A DNA stretch of 64,000 nt from Kappaphycus alvarezii (lineage: Eukaryota; Rhodophyta; Florideophyceae; Gigartinales; Solieriaceae), in the NCBI GenBank assembly GCA_002205965.3, contig NADL03000683.1:186001-250000 (forward strand), in the 5' to 3' direction. Below the pieces are notes generated by a model. The model did not search any database. It was not told the origin of the DNA and saw only the letters and a list, made by a program, of their open reading frames with translations. This document shows positions 46,511-58,480 of this stretch, piece after piece. Position 1 is the first letter of the stretch. Each line of letters opens with the position of its first letter. The position numbers and the translations under genes are program-made.

Positions 46511-47024
46511 GTGACCCTGACGACGGCCAGTAAAACCCTTTTTCTGCTAATTTTTCTGCTAACGTACACTTCGAACTGCAGTGAAGCTGGATCAAAACAA
46601 CCGTTCCGTACTTTCAACGCTGGTTAACGTACGACCCACATTTTATTACTTAATAACCTTCGATTTTAGAGCCAATTTGTCACACTTTACCCTTTCAGTA
46701 CCTGGCCGGTGAATGCTTTAGACAAAGAGATGTAGAGTTCAAGCTGCTGAGCGACTGTTTTAATTCTTCGTTTCCGGCTACGTAGAGTACATTTATGGGA
46801 ATGTCGTACACTGTATCTTTTCAAGTAAATATTTACGTTCCTAAAGCAATTTTTTTAAATCACCTCAGTTACTGTAAATTTTAGAGGTACTACTAGTCAT
46901 CCTGTAGGACATTTATGTAGGCCCACAACCGACCACATCTTTCAAACATGAAACGATTTTCTTTACGGTCATGAGCTGTGCCGGATATTCCAGTGGCCAC
47001 CTCAGCACGAGAGATGACGATGAT
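46511..47024. other. AT-rich stretch, nothing recognised
   Basis: No open frame or repeat of note. It separates two LINE pieces in opposite orientation. Confidence 0.5.
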
Positions 47025-47440
47025 TCTTTACTCTTTACTTATCTTGAATGTACATCGACTGACCGACTATTCAGTTAAGAGCTAACTGGATGGACCACAT
47101 CGGTCACGTGCAGTGGGGCCCGCGATATGATGGCCATAGCCACCGACGACCACAAAGTGCAACTGATACGCTGGTAGATGCGTGTGCGAATCGTAGCGTC
47201 CGAGGCGTGGCATTTCCTGGCTACACGTGGCACAAACTCTTCGATAAATAATGCGGTATCCGGAGAAGGGGCACCGAGCGAGTCGAAGACCAGAGGCTTG
47301 AATCGGAAACCTGGGTCGCGGGAGGGCAGAGAGGGGGGGACCAGGCGCCTTCACAGCTTGTGCTGTAGGTCCTGGACCTTGCGGTGGTGCGTGAGGGCGG
47401 CCGCCCCACCGGCGAGTGCACAACCGTACAGAGCCCAAAA
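47025..47440 (-). mobile_element. RLE LINE 3' end, reverse orientation
   Basis: The reverse strand matches the 3' end of the young LINE at 5,240-6,345: the C-terminal protein region, the AGTTAGCTC...AACTGAATAGTCGGTCAGTC 3' UTR words, and a GAGTAAAGA end near 47,025. It has the opposite direction to the LINE at 44,640-46,510, so it is a separate insertion or an inversion. Confidence 0.75.
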
Positions 47441-47639
47441 GAAACAACTGACTGGAAAAAGGTAACTTCTATAGAAGGGACGGCTCGAACTCACATTCCC
47501 GAAAAAGGCTCGAACTCTCAATCTCGAGCTTAGTGGGGAGGCGGCTAGACACCCCGACCCCTCCACTGCCCTCGACCCCCGCCCTCGACCCCTGCCCCTT
47601 GATCAGCCCATACGGGGCCCGGGGAAATCAACAATATAT

Positions 47640-50110
47640 TTCATGACCCTTTCAGAACGTGGTCGCCTCTTTCGAAGTCAATAGTTCTGATTCCAGTGCG
47701 ACGGTTATGAGCATCGACGGCATATTCGCGTTGTTTGTTTCAATTTCGTGCAGCGTTTCGATGGATGCCTTCCAGGCTTCTCTGGAGCTTCTCGATGTAG
47801 GACTGCAACGCGCCGCTTGTCGGTGTCCGTAACTGCCATTACTTCCTTCTGACTTCGAAAGATGGCGACGAGAGTCGTATCTTGTGGTAAATCCGTGAAG
47901 ACAGTGAGCGGGCATTTCCCGTTGAGCTTCCTGGTTGGCGCACTATTCAAAGCCGATTGGATCAGTGGGATTATGCTAGGCCACCCAGACTGTAGTTCCT
48001 GGAATTAGAAGAGAAGGGCTCTACAGGTCCTTAGTAGCTCGCGACATACCACTTCGACAGTTCCATTGCTCCAAAGGCAGTAAGGCAGTGTGAAGTGGTG
48101 GTTGGCTTTCAGTTTCTGTGCCAAGGACTTCAGGAGTTTATTCTTGAAGTGGCTGCCTTGTTTCTAAGTCCAAGATTTGCACACTACAAAAGCTACAAAC
48201 CAGTCTACAAGAGCTCCTGTAGTGGTTTCTGAATCAGCCTCTTTTACACTTCTTAGCCACACGTAACCAGAGAGGTCGTCCTTAATGATCATTGTGTACA
48301 GTTTTCCTTCGTCCCCTTTACTCATGTAGCAAAAATATAAATGAATGTGTTCGTTGGACTTGGAGGCGTGGGGCGAATGTCCAAGAGGTCTCGGGATGAG
48401 ATTACCATCCTTTGTTGCGAAACAGTGCAGGCAAGATCGCGTGAAGTCGACGGTGTGGCTTCTGAGATCCTTCCACCAGAAGTGTGCGGCCACGGTAGTG
48501 AACGTAGCGTCGACCGCTCTATGCCTCCTTTTTCTGTGTGCGCGGCGATTATAATTCTAAGTTGCAGGTTTGGATTGTCTTCTGGGATCCATATCTGTCC
48601 TGTAGACAATCGTATAATCTTTCCAGACCTCTTGCACCGTTTTGGTGGCGGTTTACTGCAATTCCTCTACGCGTCGATGATATCTTGCATTGATGGCCAA
48701 TCGTTATCTTCGTGCCTTTCGGGGTTGATTGGTGCCGTCATCAGTGCCTTTATGTGCCCCAACTTCGTTGGTTGAACCGTTCGATCTTTCTGCACTGCCC
48801 ATCTGGTAAGCATATCTGCCCATACATTGCGCTCTCCCGGTATGTGTTCGATAAGGAACCTGAACACGTTCACCTTAAGCGCCGAACGGGCCAGTTTATT
48901 GGCTACGTATTTTTCCACACCTGGATTGGAGCCGTATGGGTCCTAAATGTATACCAAGTTTGCGTGGTCAGTTTAGATAGAAACGTTTCGTCCGGTTGTT
49001 AGGTAGTACAGTCTACACATGGACTCTACGATTGCGAACTCCTCCTTCCCTGGTACGCTTTAGCGCTCATAGCATCTGCTGAAAGCGCCGAAGAGGAAAC
49101 AAAGTGGCTCATGTGTTTGGTAGCCGATTTCCTTCGTCTCTTCGTTTTTCGGGGATTGCCTGAGTATACCAGCCCAGTGTGTATCCGAGGCATCGGTGAA
49201 CAAGCACAGTCGATGTCCTTTTTTGGCAATGAAAGTTTCGTGGCTTGGACAAGTTGCCTCTTAACCGCGTCGAATGTGGCGGAGTGTTCGTAGATCCAGT
49301 TTAGTTGCACCTTTCTTAACGCTTTCTTTGTCCGTTTCCCACTTTGCCTGCAAGCTTCTTCGAGTAGCTGGTGCAGTGGTTCTACTAATCGTGCATAGTC
49401 TGGAATGGATGTCCTCATCCAATTTGTCGCGGACAGCAGTTGCTGCAGTTTATCTCCAGTTTGCGGTGTCTTCATGGCCATTAGTACCTCGAATTTCTTT
49501 GGATCGAATTGAACTCCTTCGCCTGAAATTATCCTGTCGCAGAACTTCACCTTTGTCTTAAATAAACAAGACTTCTTTGGGATCACTTTGAAACCCACTT
49601 CCGTGCAGACGTCAAAGAAAGCCTTAATGTCTTCTAGTAGATCTTCTTCGCTCGCAGCATGCAGGAGGAAGTCGTCCAGCCACTGCAGCATTCGCTGCAC
49701 TTTACCTTGGAACTGTTACCGTGTAACAGATTGGAAATGGTTTCCCAAATCCGTACCTCCTTGCAGCGCTCGCGTAGGGAAGTAGATACCAAGTGGTGTC
49801 TGTATGGACATTATTTCCTGTGATACCTTGTCTAACGGTATCTGCCAGTACCCGTGAGTTAAGTCGATGTTGGCAAAACATTTGCTTCCTCCACAATCCT
49901 GCAGCATCGATTCCAGATGCGGCATGGCGGACTGGAGGGGTAAAGTTCTAGCGTTCGTTCTGCGGAGGTCCACTGTAAAACGAAGTTTGTTTGTGCCTGG
50001 TTTCTGGACTGCCAGTGCGAGGCAGGCCCATCTTGCTTGGTCATTCCTGTACACTGCTCTAATTTCCTCCAGTGATTGGATTGTGTGCTTGATCAGACCA
50101 GGCGGCGGAC
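47640..50110 (-). mobile_element. Second Ty3/gypsy LTR retrotransposon fossil, broken
   Basis: The minus strand carries reverse transcriptase (about 50,110-49,500; FTVDLRR, FANIDLTHGYWQIPL and a WLDDFLLHA box), the RNase H connection region (to about 49,030) and integrase (about 48,610-48,160, with paired Cys and His residues). The RT-RNase H-integrase order indicates Ty3/gypsy. It differs in sequence from the fossil at 14,940-22,060. No gag and no paired LTRs are seen. The right end abuts a LINE piece at about 50,115. It is broken in at least half a dozen places and looks old. Confidence 0.75.
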
Positions 50111-50114
50111 CTTT

Positions 50115-50789
50115 GCTCTGCCGGCTTCGGCCGCCTGCACCGCCACAACTCGCTACGCAACGTTTTCGCCTACCACGTTGCTCGCGCTGCGGGCCTTGAC
50201 TGCCAATACGAAGTCCCACTCCTTGTCCCGGGAACGAATATACGCCCTGCGGACATTCTCATGCAACTCCCCCCTGCCTACAGGCCAACAGGTCCGCCCC
50301 ATAGCCTGCGACCTAACCGTTGTCTCGCCGTTCAAACAAGGCGTTCGCACAAGGGCCACACAAGTGGCCGGCGGCGCCGCCGACATTGCCCACCGAGACA
50401 AAGTCAAAGACCTGGGGCGCAAACTGGTACGCCGCATCCCGCCCCCCTCGCACAACACCCTCCAGGAACCGAACTTCAATTTTCAGCCCCTGGCTTTCGA
50501 CTTCTTGGGTGCCCCATCCCCTGCCTCGATTCTGTTCCTCGAAAACTTCATCCCGCGCATCGCAGAGAAGTTCAACACAACCACAGCAGTGATCCGCAGA
50601 CGTATTTATCAGCGCATTAGTTGCACACTGTGGTCTTCTGTTGCAATGGCGATTCTATCGCGAGCCCCACTGCACGTGCCTGACGTGGAACATCCGGTTA
50701 GTTCTTAGCCGTATAGTCAGTCCTGCAGTGTGCACGATAGAGAGAAGTTTAATGCGTTCAGTATCTACTGGGGACTGCGCACGTCCTAA
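50115..50789 (+). mobile_element. RLE LINE 3' portion hosting the Harbinger insertion
   Basis: The plus strand encodes the LINE C-terminal region: LHRHNSLRNVFAYHVARAAGLDC, IRPADI, ACDLTVVSPF, then FDFLGAPSPASILFLENFIP and IYQRISCTLWSS, ending PVSS with a stop at 50,706-50,708, followed by 3' UTR. The RPADI...D spacing is that of the restriction-like endonuclease. Only small frame changes are seen, so this is among the better-kept endonuclease copies. The Harbinger element is inserted about 80 bp after the stop. Confidence 0.8.
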
Positions 50790-50803
50790 GGGCGTTCCCA
50801 CCG

Positions 50804-50834
50804 GTTGCACGCAAATACCTATTTTGCGTGCAAC
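50804..50834. repeat. Left subterminal hairpin of Harbinger element
   Basis: Perfect 12-bp arms, GTTGCACGCAAA and TTTGCGTGCAAC, around TACCTAT. It overlaps the terminal inverted repeat. Confidence 0.9.
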
Positions 50835-51452
50835 AAGGTTCCAAGTGAAGCGCTCCTATTGGCCGTAGAAAACAGAATAGGTGCGATTTTCAATTTGTGC
50901 AAAATGAACAAGTGTCTCTCCCACCGGCAGTTCTCAACATCTTGCACAAATGTCTCAACCGACATGCCTGCGTACTCTAGGTACCATTGGTAGCCGTTAT
51001 CCCTGCTGTGCTCCAACAGTGCACATCTACCCCCGAAGTCACTCACATAGGTGCAAGTGCCTGTTTCTCGGTTCTGTTTGCTGCTTCTCGTGTTTCTTTC
51101 TCCCTGCACCCATCAATGCCACCCCAGCTTCCCCTTTATCCTCTCGTCACATCCCGCTCGCCACCGTACCTTTTGTTTCAACTACAACTACCACGTACTT
51201 GAAGCCCTCCCTTCGTTTTGTGCTTCTAGCTTTGGTGGTTTCCCACGCGTCACTTTTACTCCCTCTCTCTCTTTTAGATCTCCTGCAAAACACGAACCCC
51301 ATCAGCGGCTTCAATATTCTTTAGAGACCCTCACCCTTCACACGCTTTATCTTACTTGCTTTTGTAGTGCGAGTGCAAAACAACTGACGAATGGAGCAAG
51401 ATTTTTTTTGGAGATTGCGACAGATGATGGGATACTCGATTTGCTTAACTAC

Positions 51453-52687
51453 ATGGTAGAAGATAGCGATGAGGACGAGCCTGCTCAGCGCGGCGGATCG
51501 CGCCCGGGCCGGCAGCCGAACATCGAACGCAATCATAGAGCGGGGCACGAAAATCTGTTACGGGACTACTTCGGGGAGACGCCACTGTACACCGACGCGC
51601 AATTCAGGAGAAGGTTCCGACTGTCCCGCGCTCGGTTTCTGAGCATTGTCGACGTTATGGAGGATCACGACCCTTTTTTTGTTCAAAGAGTCGACTGTAC
51701 TGGGCGTCTGGGTCTCAGCGCGTTACAAAAAGCTACGGCAGCCATTCGAATCTTGGCTTATGGCTACGCAGCGGATGCAGTAGATGAGTACATAAGGATT
51801 GGTGAGTCCACAGCTGCGCTGGCGCTAGTGCGATTTGTGCGAGGGGTGATTGAATGTTTTGGTGCGGAGTATCTCCGGGTTCCAAACCAGCAGGACATAC
51901 AGCGCTTGCTGGGGCGCTCCAACAGGGAGGGATTTCCTGGATGCCTCGGTAGCATCGACTGCACAAAATGGGTTTGGAAGAACTGTCCCACTGCTTTGCA
52001 TGGGCAGTTCACGGGAAACGAGGGAGTGCCTACAATAACCATCGAGGCAATTGCGGACAGCACGTTATGGATATGGCATCTCTTTGTTGGCATGCCAGGT
52101 AGCCACAACGATATCAACGTTGTGGAGGCATCGCCGCTGGTGAACAAGATTGTTCAGGGTGTGTACCCTCCCCCACTCATCTATACAGTAGGTGGTGTAG
52201 AGCGCAACAAGCCTTATTGGCTAGCGGACGAATCTATCCGCGGTGGATGGTATTCCTGCAGACGGTTTCTCAACCCGTCACTGGGAAGGAGCGGCTTTTT
52301 GCCAAATGGCAGGAGGCGAGACGGAAGGACGCCGAGCGTGCATTCGGCGTCCTTCAAGCCAAATGGCACATCATTGCCCGCCCAGGAAACTTCTTCGAGA
52401 AGAGTTTCATGTCGGAGATTGTGACCTGTGTGGTCATTCTTCATAACATGTCCAGGGAAGACCTGGAAGAGGAGGAAAGCGATGGCGAGGATGGTGGCGA
52501 GATGCAAATTGGATCAGAATCAGCAGCAGCAATGTGGGAAGCTGCAAACAGTACGAGTGCAGAAGTTGCACCCGGCACAATTGCCGCTTTGACGGCCGTG
52601 CACTCAGTTTTCAACGATCCGACTGAGTACAACACCCTCCGAGGATTGATCATAGATCATGTATGGTCCAGGTTCGGCGATGAGTGA
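51453..52687 (+). CDS. PIF/Harbinger transposase (HARBI1-like DDE nuclease)
   Basis: Cuts and rejoins the transposon. From an ATG at 51,453 (MVEDSDEDEPAQRGGSRPGR) come an N-terminal GHENLLRDYFGETPLYTDAQFRRRFR, the HTH-like block LSALQKATAAIRILAYGYAADAVDEYIRIGEST, and the catalytic triad: first Asp in GCLGSIDCTKW, second Asp in GSHNDINV, and Glu in DAERAFGVLQ. ILHNM follows. A one-base loss near 52,230, just after YWLAD, shifts the frame; the other frame continues IYPRWMVFLQT through the Glu to the stop at 52,685. An upstream start in the same frame (51,051 onward) looks non-coding. About 410 codons is the usual length. DDE_Tnp_4 family. Confidence 0.93.
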
Positions 52688-52908
52688 GACAATTGGCGAG
52701 AGTTTCTCGCACGCCAAACATCATCGCACAGTGTCAAGAAGCAACATTTTGGAACGAACCACCTGTTAAAGAAAACAGCCTCGCCATCACAATCCAACTC
52801 GAGGAAGGGACAGTACACGAAGGAAGAGAATTCGTAGTTTATTAAGCAGTTCAGAGCATCATATTATCGGAGCAAATTACTGTTCCCCCAATATTCCTCA
52901 CTGCTGCC

Positions 52909-54034
52909 TTAAATATAAAGTTTGGACCTTATCTCAATTCCAATGTGACTGTCACAATTTTCATTCATCGAGAGGAGAGCCGTCCTCTTTCTCGCCTTAA
53001 GAATTGCTTCTTTGCGCATGAGGTCGAAGTACTCCTTCGTCTGATCCTCATCTTTAGAAACAGAAGCGCTTTCCTTGAACAACATGATTTCTGTGTATCG
53101 CTCCAGTGTGTCATTCCGTTTGCGTTGAAGCTCCACAGCTTCATTCATTAACTTTATCTTTTTGTTGTCCCCGGCGGCCTTCTTCTGCTCCACCTTGGCC
53201 CTCTTTCGTCCCATTGGCCTCTCGAATGTTTTACTAGAGTTCGTACAGGACGCAAACTCGTTTTGTCCTTCCGTCTCCTCGCCCACGTTCTTTTTAATCT
53301 GCTCAACTTGGACCTGGAATTTCGGGTGTCCGTTGACGACTTCCCAAGCCTCGAGGAACCTGAATGTTCTCCCTGTATTGTCCGAAGGGTGCGCCACCTT
53401 GACCTTGTTGAAGCTGGCAGTCGCCAGTCGGATAATATCTGAGTATGAGACTCCTGTAGGCTTCAACCGCTTTACCGCGCTGTAGCATGCGGAGAAGCGA
53501 ACGCAATTCGCTTTGATACAATCGAATCGACGCCGTAGTGAGAGCGCGTTGCGGGTGCTACAATGGCTTGGTTTCAAGCGATCGTTATAAATTTCAGCAA
53601 CGCGCTCATAAAACTGAGATGCTTTCTGATCCGAACCCACCACAGGGTCCTCCGATACGTTCAACCAGGCCCTAACCACAGCTATATCTTCCTTACTAGT
53701 AAATCCCACGTGAACCTTTCCCAGTAGTTGCAAAATTATCTTTCTGTTGCGTGCTGGTGCTTTTAGCTTCTTCTGTTGTCTTCGTAACTATGCCATGGCT
53801 ACTAGATGTTGGGGACTGGAAGTGGAGCGTTGGAGATTTTGGAGATAAAATATCGATGCTCCGAATCGAGGGAAGCTCACGTGAACACTCTTCGAGATTA
53901 AATCTTGTCGTATCACTCGGTATTAATGGTACAGAATCGTGACTGGCGGCTGAAAGCTGTGATATTGGGCGGGTTGTTGGCACCGCGATGCTCACGAACG
54001 CAGCAGAGCGATAGCGCTGGTTCCTGTTGTCCAT
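52909..54034 (-). CDS. SANT/Myb-like partner protein of the Harbinger element
   Basis: Harbinger elements encode a second DNA-binding protein that helps import the transposase and bind the ends. From the ATG at 54,032-54,034 there is a Ser/Thr-rich leader (MDNRNQRYRSAAFVS). A trihelix/SANT-like domain follows: TSKEDIAVVRAWLNVSEDPVVGSDQ, FYERVAEIYN, RNALSLRRRFDCIK and FRFLEAWEVVNGHPKF. A Lys/Arg-rich segment (GRKRAKVEQKK) and a coiled-coil tail come next, with the stop at 52,909. The VSEDPVVG and AWEVV blocks are typical of plant and oomycete Harbinger partners. A single-base frame change lies near 53,715 between leader and domain. Only about 220 bp separate it from the convergent transposase. 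Confidence 0.88.
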
Positions 54035-54316
54035 TGATATGAAAATGTCTCAACTGTTTGACGGAGCACGTGAAATCGAAGTAAAGCTGGGTGAGGCAAT
54101 GCGCAGTACCCAGCCGTTGATGAAGATGGAGACTATTCTTGTTTGTAAACCTCTCTCCAGAAAGAGCGGCATCCTGATATCGAAACGGTGGCTTCTATGC
54201 GTCTTGGATGTCAGGCAGTTCCGGTTTCCCGGGAAAAAGGTATCCGGGGAATGATGGCTACCAAGTATATAGCGAATGAGAAAGCGCCATGTCAACGAAC
54301 CCTTGGGGTATCTTTG

Positions 54317-54363
54317 CACAAATCCAGACACCAAATTTCAGAAATTTGGTGTCTGGATTTGTG
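54317..54363. repeat. Perfect 23-bp inverted repeat inside the Harbinger right end
   Basis: Arms at 54,317-54,339 and 54,341-54,363 are exact inverse complements with a single A between; each contains AAATCCAGACACC or its complement. It lies about 100 bp inside the right terminus and is followed by repeated GCCTATTTT/GACCTATTTT words, which are candidate transposase-binding sites. Confidence 0.92.
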
Positions 54364-54524
54364 ACCACGCCTATTTTGACCTATTTTCTGTACTGGTGGG
54401 AGTTGGCCTTGACCTATTTTTCAAAAAATAGGTATTTGGGTCAACCGGTGGGACCGCTCTAACTATACTCAATGAAGTAAATTTTCTTCTATTTGAATTT
54501 GAAATTCTGGCCCCGCGAAACCAG

Positions 54525-57500
54525 AAAATTTTTCCCCGGCCGACCTTGCCCGCGCCCGCGCCCTTCTCGCCACCGTCACCGACAAGCCCTGCCCCTCAAA
54601 CCCCCGCACGGGCGAGCCCGAACCCGTTAGCCCACCTGCCCTCGACCTCCTCCACGTTGGATTTGCCCCGTCCACTACGTCCTCCTTCCCCTCATTCGAC
54701 ACAGCCCACCACCAGCTCTGCTTGCCGCCCTCGCCAAGACAACCCTGCCCCACTTCGTCCTAGTCCCGCACGTCGGAAGATTGTTTTGCCTCTACTTTCC
54801 CGCCCCGGCCCGTCATGACGTTTCCAACATCCTCGCTCACCTCCGTCTGACCTATCCGGACCTGCAGGTTTCGCCGCTTACGCTCACCCAGCACTGCTCC
54901 TCACTGCATATCTCCGCCGCCCAGGGTGTGGCCACCCGCCTGCAACGTGAAGTTGCTCGCCTAGTCAGCCCCAAGCTGCGTTCGTGGGTTGCCCCGCACG
55001 TCCGCAACGCAATGGCGGTCGCCCTACGCCACGACGCCCGCCTCATTGCTGAGGCGCGCCGCCCGACCCGCGGGAATCCCGCCCGCACGCCTGCCCGCAC
55101 ACCGGCCGAAAACCCCGTCAAACCCACCGCGCCTGCCCCGACCAAAAACGCCCCAACCTCTCCCGGCCCCGCACAAGCCCCCAAACGCCCCAACGGGGGC
55201 ACGCCCTCCTCCCCCCTGCCGCTCCCCGCCCCGCCCCTCGACACACACCCGACCTCACACTCCGGTCCCCGGGCTCTTCCCCGTCGGCGTCAAAAACGCC
55301 GATGCCCTGCAACTGAAGAAGCCCCGGCGTCGAAGTTCCTCATGGTGCCCAACGCACCACCGGCGCCCGCGGCCGTTCTCCCTCCCACCGTCGCCTCCGC
55401 GGCAACGATGGGTAAGGAGTCCGCCTCGAACGTTCCCATGCAGCCGTAGATGGCTGGCATACAAGGCGTGGAGGAGCCCCTCCATCAGCCAAGAGGCCAG
55501 TCGGCCTAACGCCGCTCCTCCCCACCATGGATTCGGTCCACCCCATGGAATCGGACCACCCGCCGCATGATACATCGGCGTCATTCTTCTTGCCCACTCC
55601 CCTGAAAATCCTCTCAACACCCTACCGCGAGACGGATATCTTCCAAGATATCCCCGCTCCCTGCGTAACCCAATTTATCCTGCTGTTTATCAAGTCGGCG
55701 AAAGCTGCGGCGAATGCCCATGGTGAAGACGCTACTCAACGAGCATTCCTTCACCTCCACATGTTGCCCACGGCTATCCTCCGTCGCTGTCTTCGGGGAC
55801 AGCGCGGATGGCGGGACCCCAAGAGCCAACGGATCGCCCTCCGAGAACGCCTCCGTCGTGCGCACACGGGCTCACAGTGGGGAGCACTCTGGGCCGAAGC
55901 TCTCGCAGCTCATCAAGCTCGGCTTGAATGGTGGGAAGGAAACACGCTGTGGGCCCCAACAGTCCCCGGCGACACCGGGCACGCCCGTCGTGCAGAGGCC
56001 CTTTGCGCTGATGCGCGATACGGTAAGACCATGCGCGCCCTACACAATGGCCCGCTCGCTGACGTCAACGACCCGGCGACGATTCAGCGGCTCCGGGATC
56101 TGCACCCGTCCCCGCTGCGCCCTGTCTCTTCGCTCCCGGACGGACGACTCCCGCTGCCCCCGTGCATCACCGAGGCTGCTGTGGAACACGCGGTCCGCGG
56201 CGTCCCGCGGGACACCACCGCCGGACCCGAACGAACGCCGTCCCGCTGGTTCCACCAGCTCGTTTCCCGGCTCGCACGGGGGAACTCCCGGACGCTGTGC
56301 TCCCCCTCGAGGCAGCGGCGACGCTCCTCCCGCTTCAGCCGACTCCCGACAAGGTCCGCCCGATCGCCATCGGGTCTGTGCTCCGCAGGATAGTGACGAA
56401 GGCACTGCCCCCGGCCGCAATAGCCGATTCACACTCGGTTATGTCACCGCATCAGACGGTCAAACGGTGTTAAAGCCGGGTTGGACTCTTTTGTCCACGA
56501 CACCCGCACGACACTACGCCGCTTCTCCGCCACCCCGAATGTCGCCACGGTCCTCATAGACGCCAAAAACGCCTTTAACCGTGTTGATCGGCAGTCTATG
56601 CTGGACCAGCTACCAATGCTCGCCCCCTCGCTAGCCCGCTTCGCAAACATGATCTACGGCCGAATGCAACCGCCATTGCTAGTCCCGAACCGGGATTGCA
56701 CCGTCATACCAAGTGCCCAGGGCACCCAACAGGATGACCCGGCCAGCATGTTGTTGTTCTCGCTAACGATCCAACCCCTCATCCGTCGGGTTGCTGAGAT
56801 CCCCAACATTGCTCTCTGCCAATGGTGCGCCGAGGAGGGCACGTTCGTCGGGAACCTTGACGGCATCCGTCAGGCGCTCAGGCTCCTCGCCCGAGATGGT
56901 CCCACGGTTGGCTTCCATGTCAACCCACGTAGGACACGGATATATTGGCCTGACGTCATGCCTCCGGATCGAGCAGCCCTCTTAGCGGAATTCCCTCTCG
57001 CAGAATGCTCGCGGGACGGCTTTCCGCTTCTAGGGGCCCCCATTGGCAACAAAACGTTCACGGAGAGTTTTCTCTGGTCCAAGATCGCTCAGTGCCGCCG
57101 CACCCTGGACCGCCTCCTGCTGGTCCGCGACGCCCGCGCCCGGTTCCACATGCACCGGATCTGTGTCTCTGCATGCCTCTTATCGCATGCATTCAAGCTC
57201 TCAGACCCGCGCTTAGCTGATTCCGCCGCAGAAGAATTTGATGATCTACAACGGTCATCATATGAAAAGTTACACGGCATTGCACTCACGGACCGAGCCT
57301 GGGACCAAGTCTGCCTCCCCACGCACCTCGGAGGTCAGGGCTTCGAATGCATCGCCTCGTGCCTCCACGGCGCTGCCGCCACCAGCATCATTGATGCTGC
57401 GCCCGCACGGCAGCGGACTTCCGCATACGCCACGCCACGTGCTTGTGCACTAGCTTCTGGCCGCTTACGCGGCGACCGGTCCTTCCTCCTCCGTCAGGCT

Positions 57501-57610
57501 GGGCCTTCTCTCCGCCGTTTCGCCATGTCCATCCCCGGGATAGTCGACCTTTCGACCCTTGACCACGTGTCCACGTACGCGTCGTGTAGCATCCCCTTGT
57601 GGGTCGCCCT
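54525..57610 (+). mobile_element. RLE LINE, gag-like region through reverse transcriptase, 3'-truncated
   Basis: The longest LINE copy in the window. The Pro/Ala-rich N-terminal region (to about 55,450) contains LAHLRLTYPDLQVSPLTL. From 55,527 it reads FLHLHMLPTAILRRCLRGQRGW and LWAEALAAHQARLEWWEGNTLW, a pre-RT pattern, then an RT entry motif (VRPIAIGSVLRRIVTK, about 56,360). The frame 56,481-57,644 carries VATVLIDAKNAFN, the LLFSLTIQPLIRR block and the later RT/thumb region. The catalytic YxDD box is degenerate: the position of YGDD in the 44.6-kb copy reads CAEE (56,826-56,837). Homology ends at about 57,600, before the knuckle and endonuclease. It starts just right of the Harbinger target duplication. 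Confidence 0.85.
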
Positions 57611-57869
57611 CGCTATCCACTGTACTTCGTTTCATGCGTATTAACACGTCTACACAACATTAATTCACCCACTTTTTCCCACGTTACTGTAAATACTTGT
57701 ATAACAAAGAGATTTGTTCTCCTACGTATGAGCACAGTGGAAGTGCTATCGCGGCTACAATACCGTAATCGGTACAGTATGCTCAGGATATCCCCAGAGG
57801 GAAAAAGGATACTGTACAGCACGGTACTGCATAATCTTCAAATTTACAGTGTAGTGACAGTAACATTAC

Positions 57870-58480
57870 AGCGACATCATAGGCGATAACACGGTCCGGG
57901 AGGCCCCGATCTGGGTCAGGGGCGCACAAAGAGAACGTCGGCTGTCCCGTAACCCATACCTTGGACGATATTTTCAGCTTGGAACTTGCGGTCCAGGCCG
58001 GCGGCACAGCAGACGTGCTAGGTAGAAACGTTGCGGACGGAGTTGTGGCGGTGTACATGTCCAAATTATGAAACACAGCGGTCAACGGCATGGTCACCAC
58101 CGACATCGAGGTGGTGTAAGCAGTGGTGACACTTCACGACAGCGAGTGTGTAAATTGGAAGACCGAAGTGCCGGGGGACATGGTGCTCCAGCGTTGAGGT
58201 GAGATTTTGGTTGCACGGATTGGATGGACTTGTAAGAAACAGGGGGCGGCGGTGTGTCCAAGGAAAAGGCCGCGTATGTAGCGACTGGTGGCGTCGGCGG
58301 GTTGTCAGCAGCGAGGGGGATTCTCTTCCATGGTTCATGTTGGTGAACATGTGTTGCGCTGGCCTCTTGGTGTGCGCGAGTTGAATGGGAATCCAGGTTG
58401 ATGGGCAATGTCAGCGGGGCAGGCAGGGTTGAAGGGGCCAGGATCGGTGACAAAACGGGTTGCGTTGAATGCGGGGCGTA
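57870..58480 (-). mobile_element. RLE LINE endonuclease region, reverse orientation
   Basis: The minus strand encodes DSHSTRAHQEA, a zinc knuckle CHHCLHHLDVGGDHAVDRC and a degraded endonuclease stretch ending DRVIAYDVAVM near 57,870. This is the part missing from the plus-strand LINE ending at about 57,610, but inverted, so a rearrangement or a second truncated copy is likely. Several frame breaks. Confidence 0.7.

Larger units (their letters stand above)
50790..54459. mobile_element. PIF/Harbinger DNA transposon, 3,670 bp, nearly whole
   Basis: The termini are inverted repeats: GGGCGTTCCCACCGGTTG at the left and GAGCGGTCCCACCGGTTG reading in from the right. Similarity continues inward to CAAATACCTATTTT. 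A TAA lies on each side (50,787-50,789 and 54,460-54,462), the 3-bp duplication expected of PIF/Harbinger. Inside are the two proteins of an autonomous element, convergent: a DDE transposase on plus and a SANT/Myb-like partner on minus. Each has one apparent single-base frame change. Subterminal repeats of CCTATTTT and hairpins lie near both ends. It is inserted in a LINE 3' UTR and so is younger than that LINE. Confidence 0.93.

Noticed and set aside
47480-47570. tRNA gene or tRNA-derived SINE (two GAGTTCGAGCC B-box-like words on the minus strand)
   Set aside because: I could not fold a cloverleaf; the T-stem does not pair and no A box is spaced correctly.
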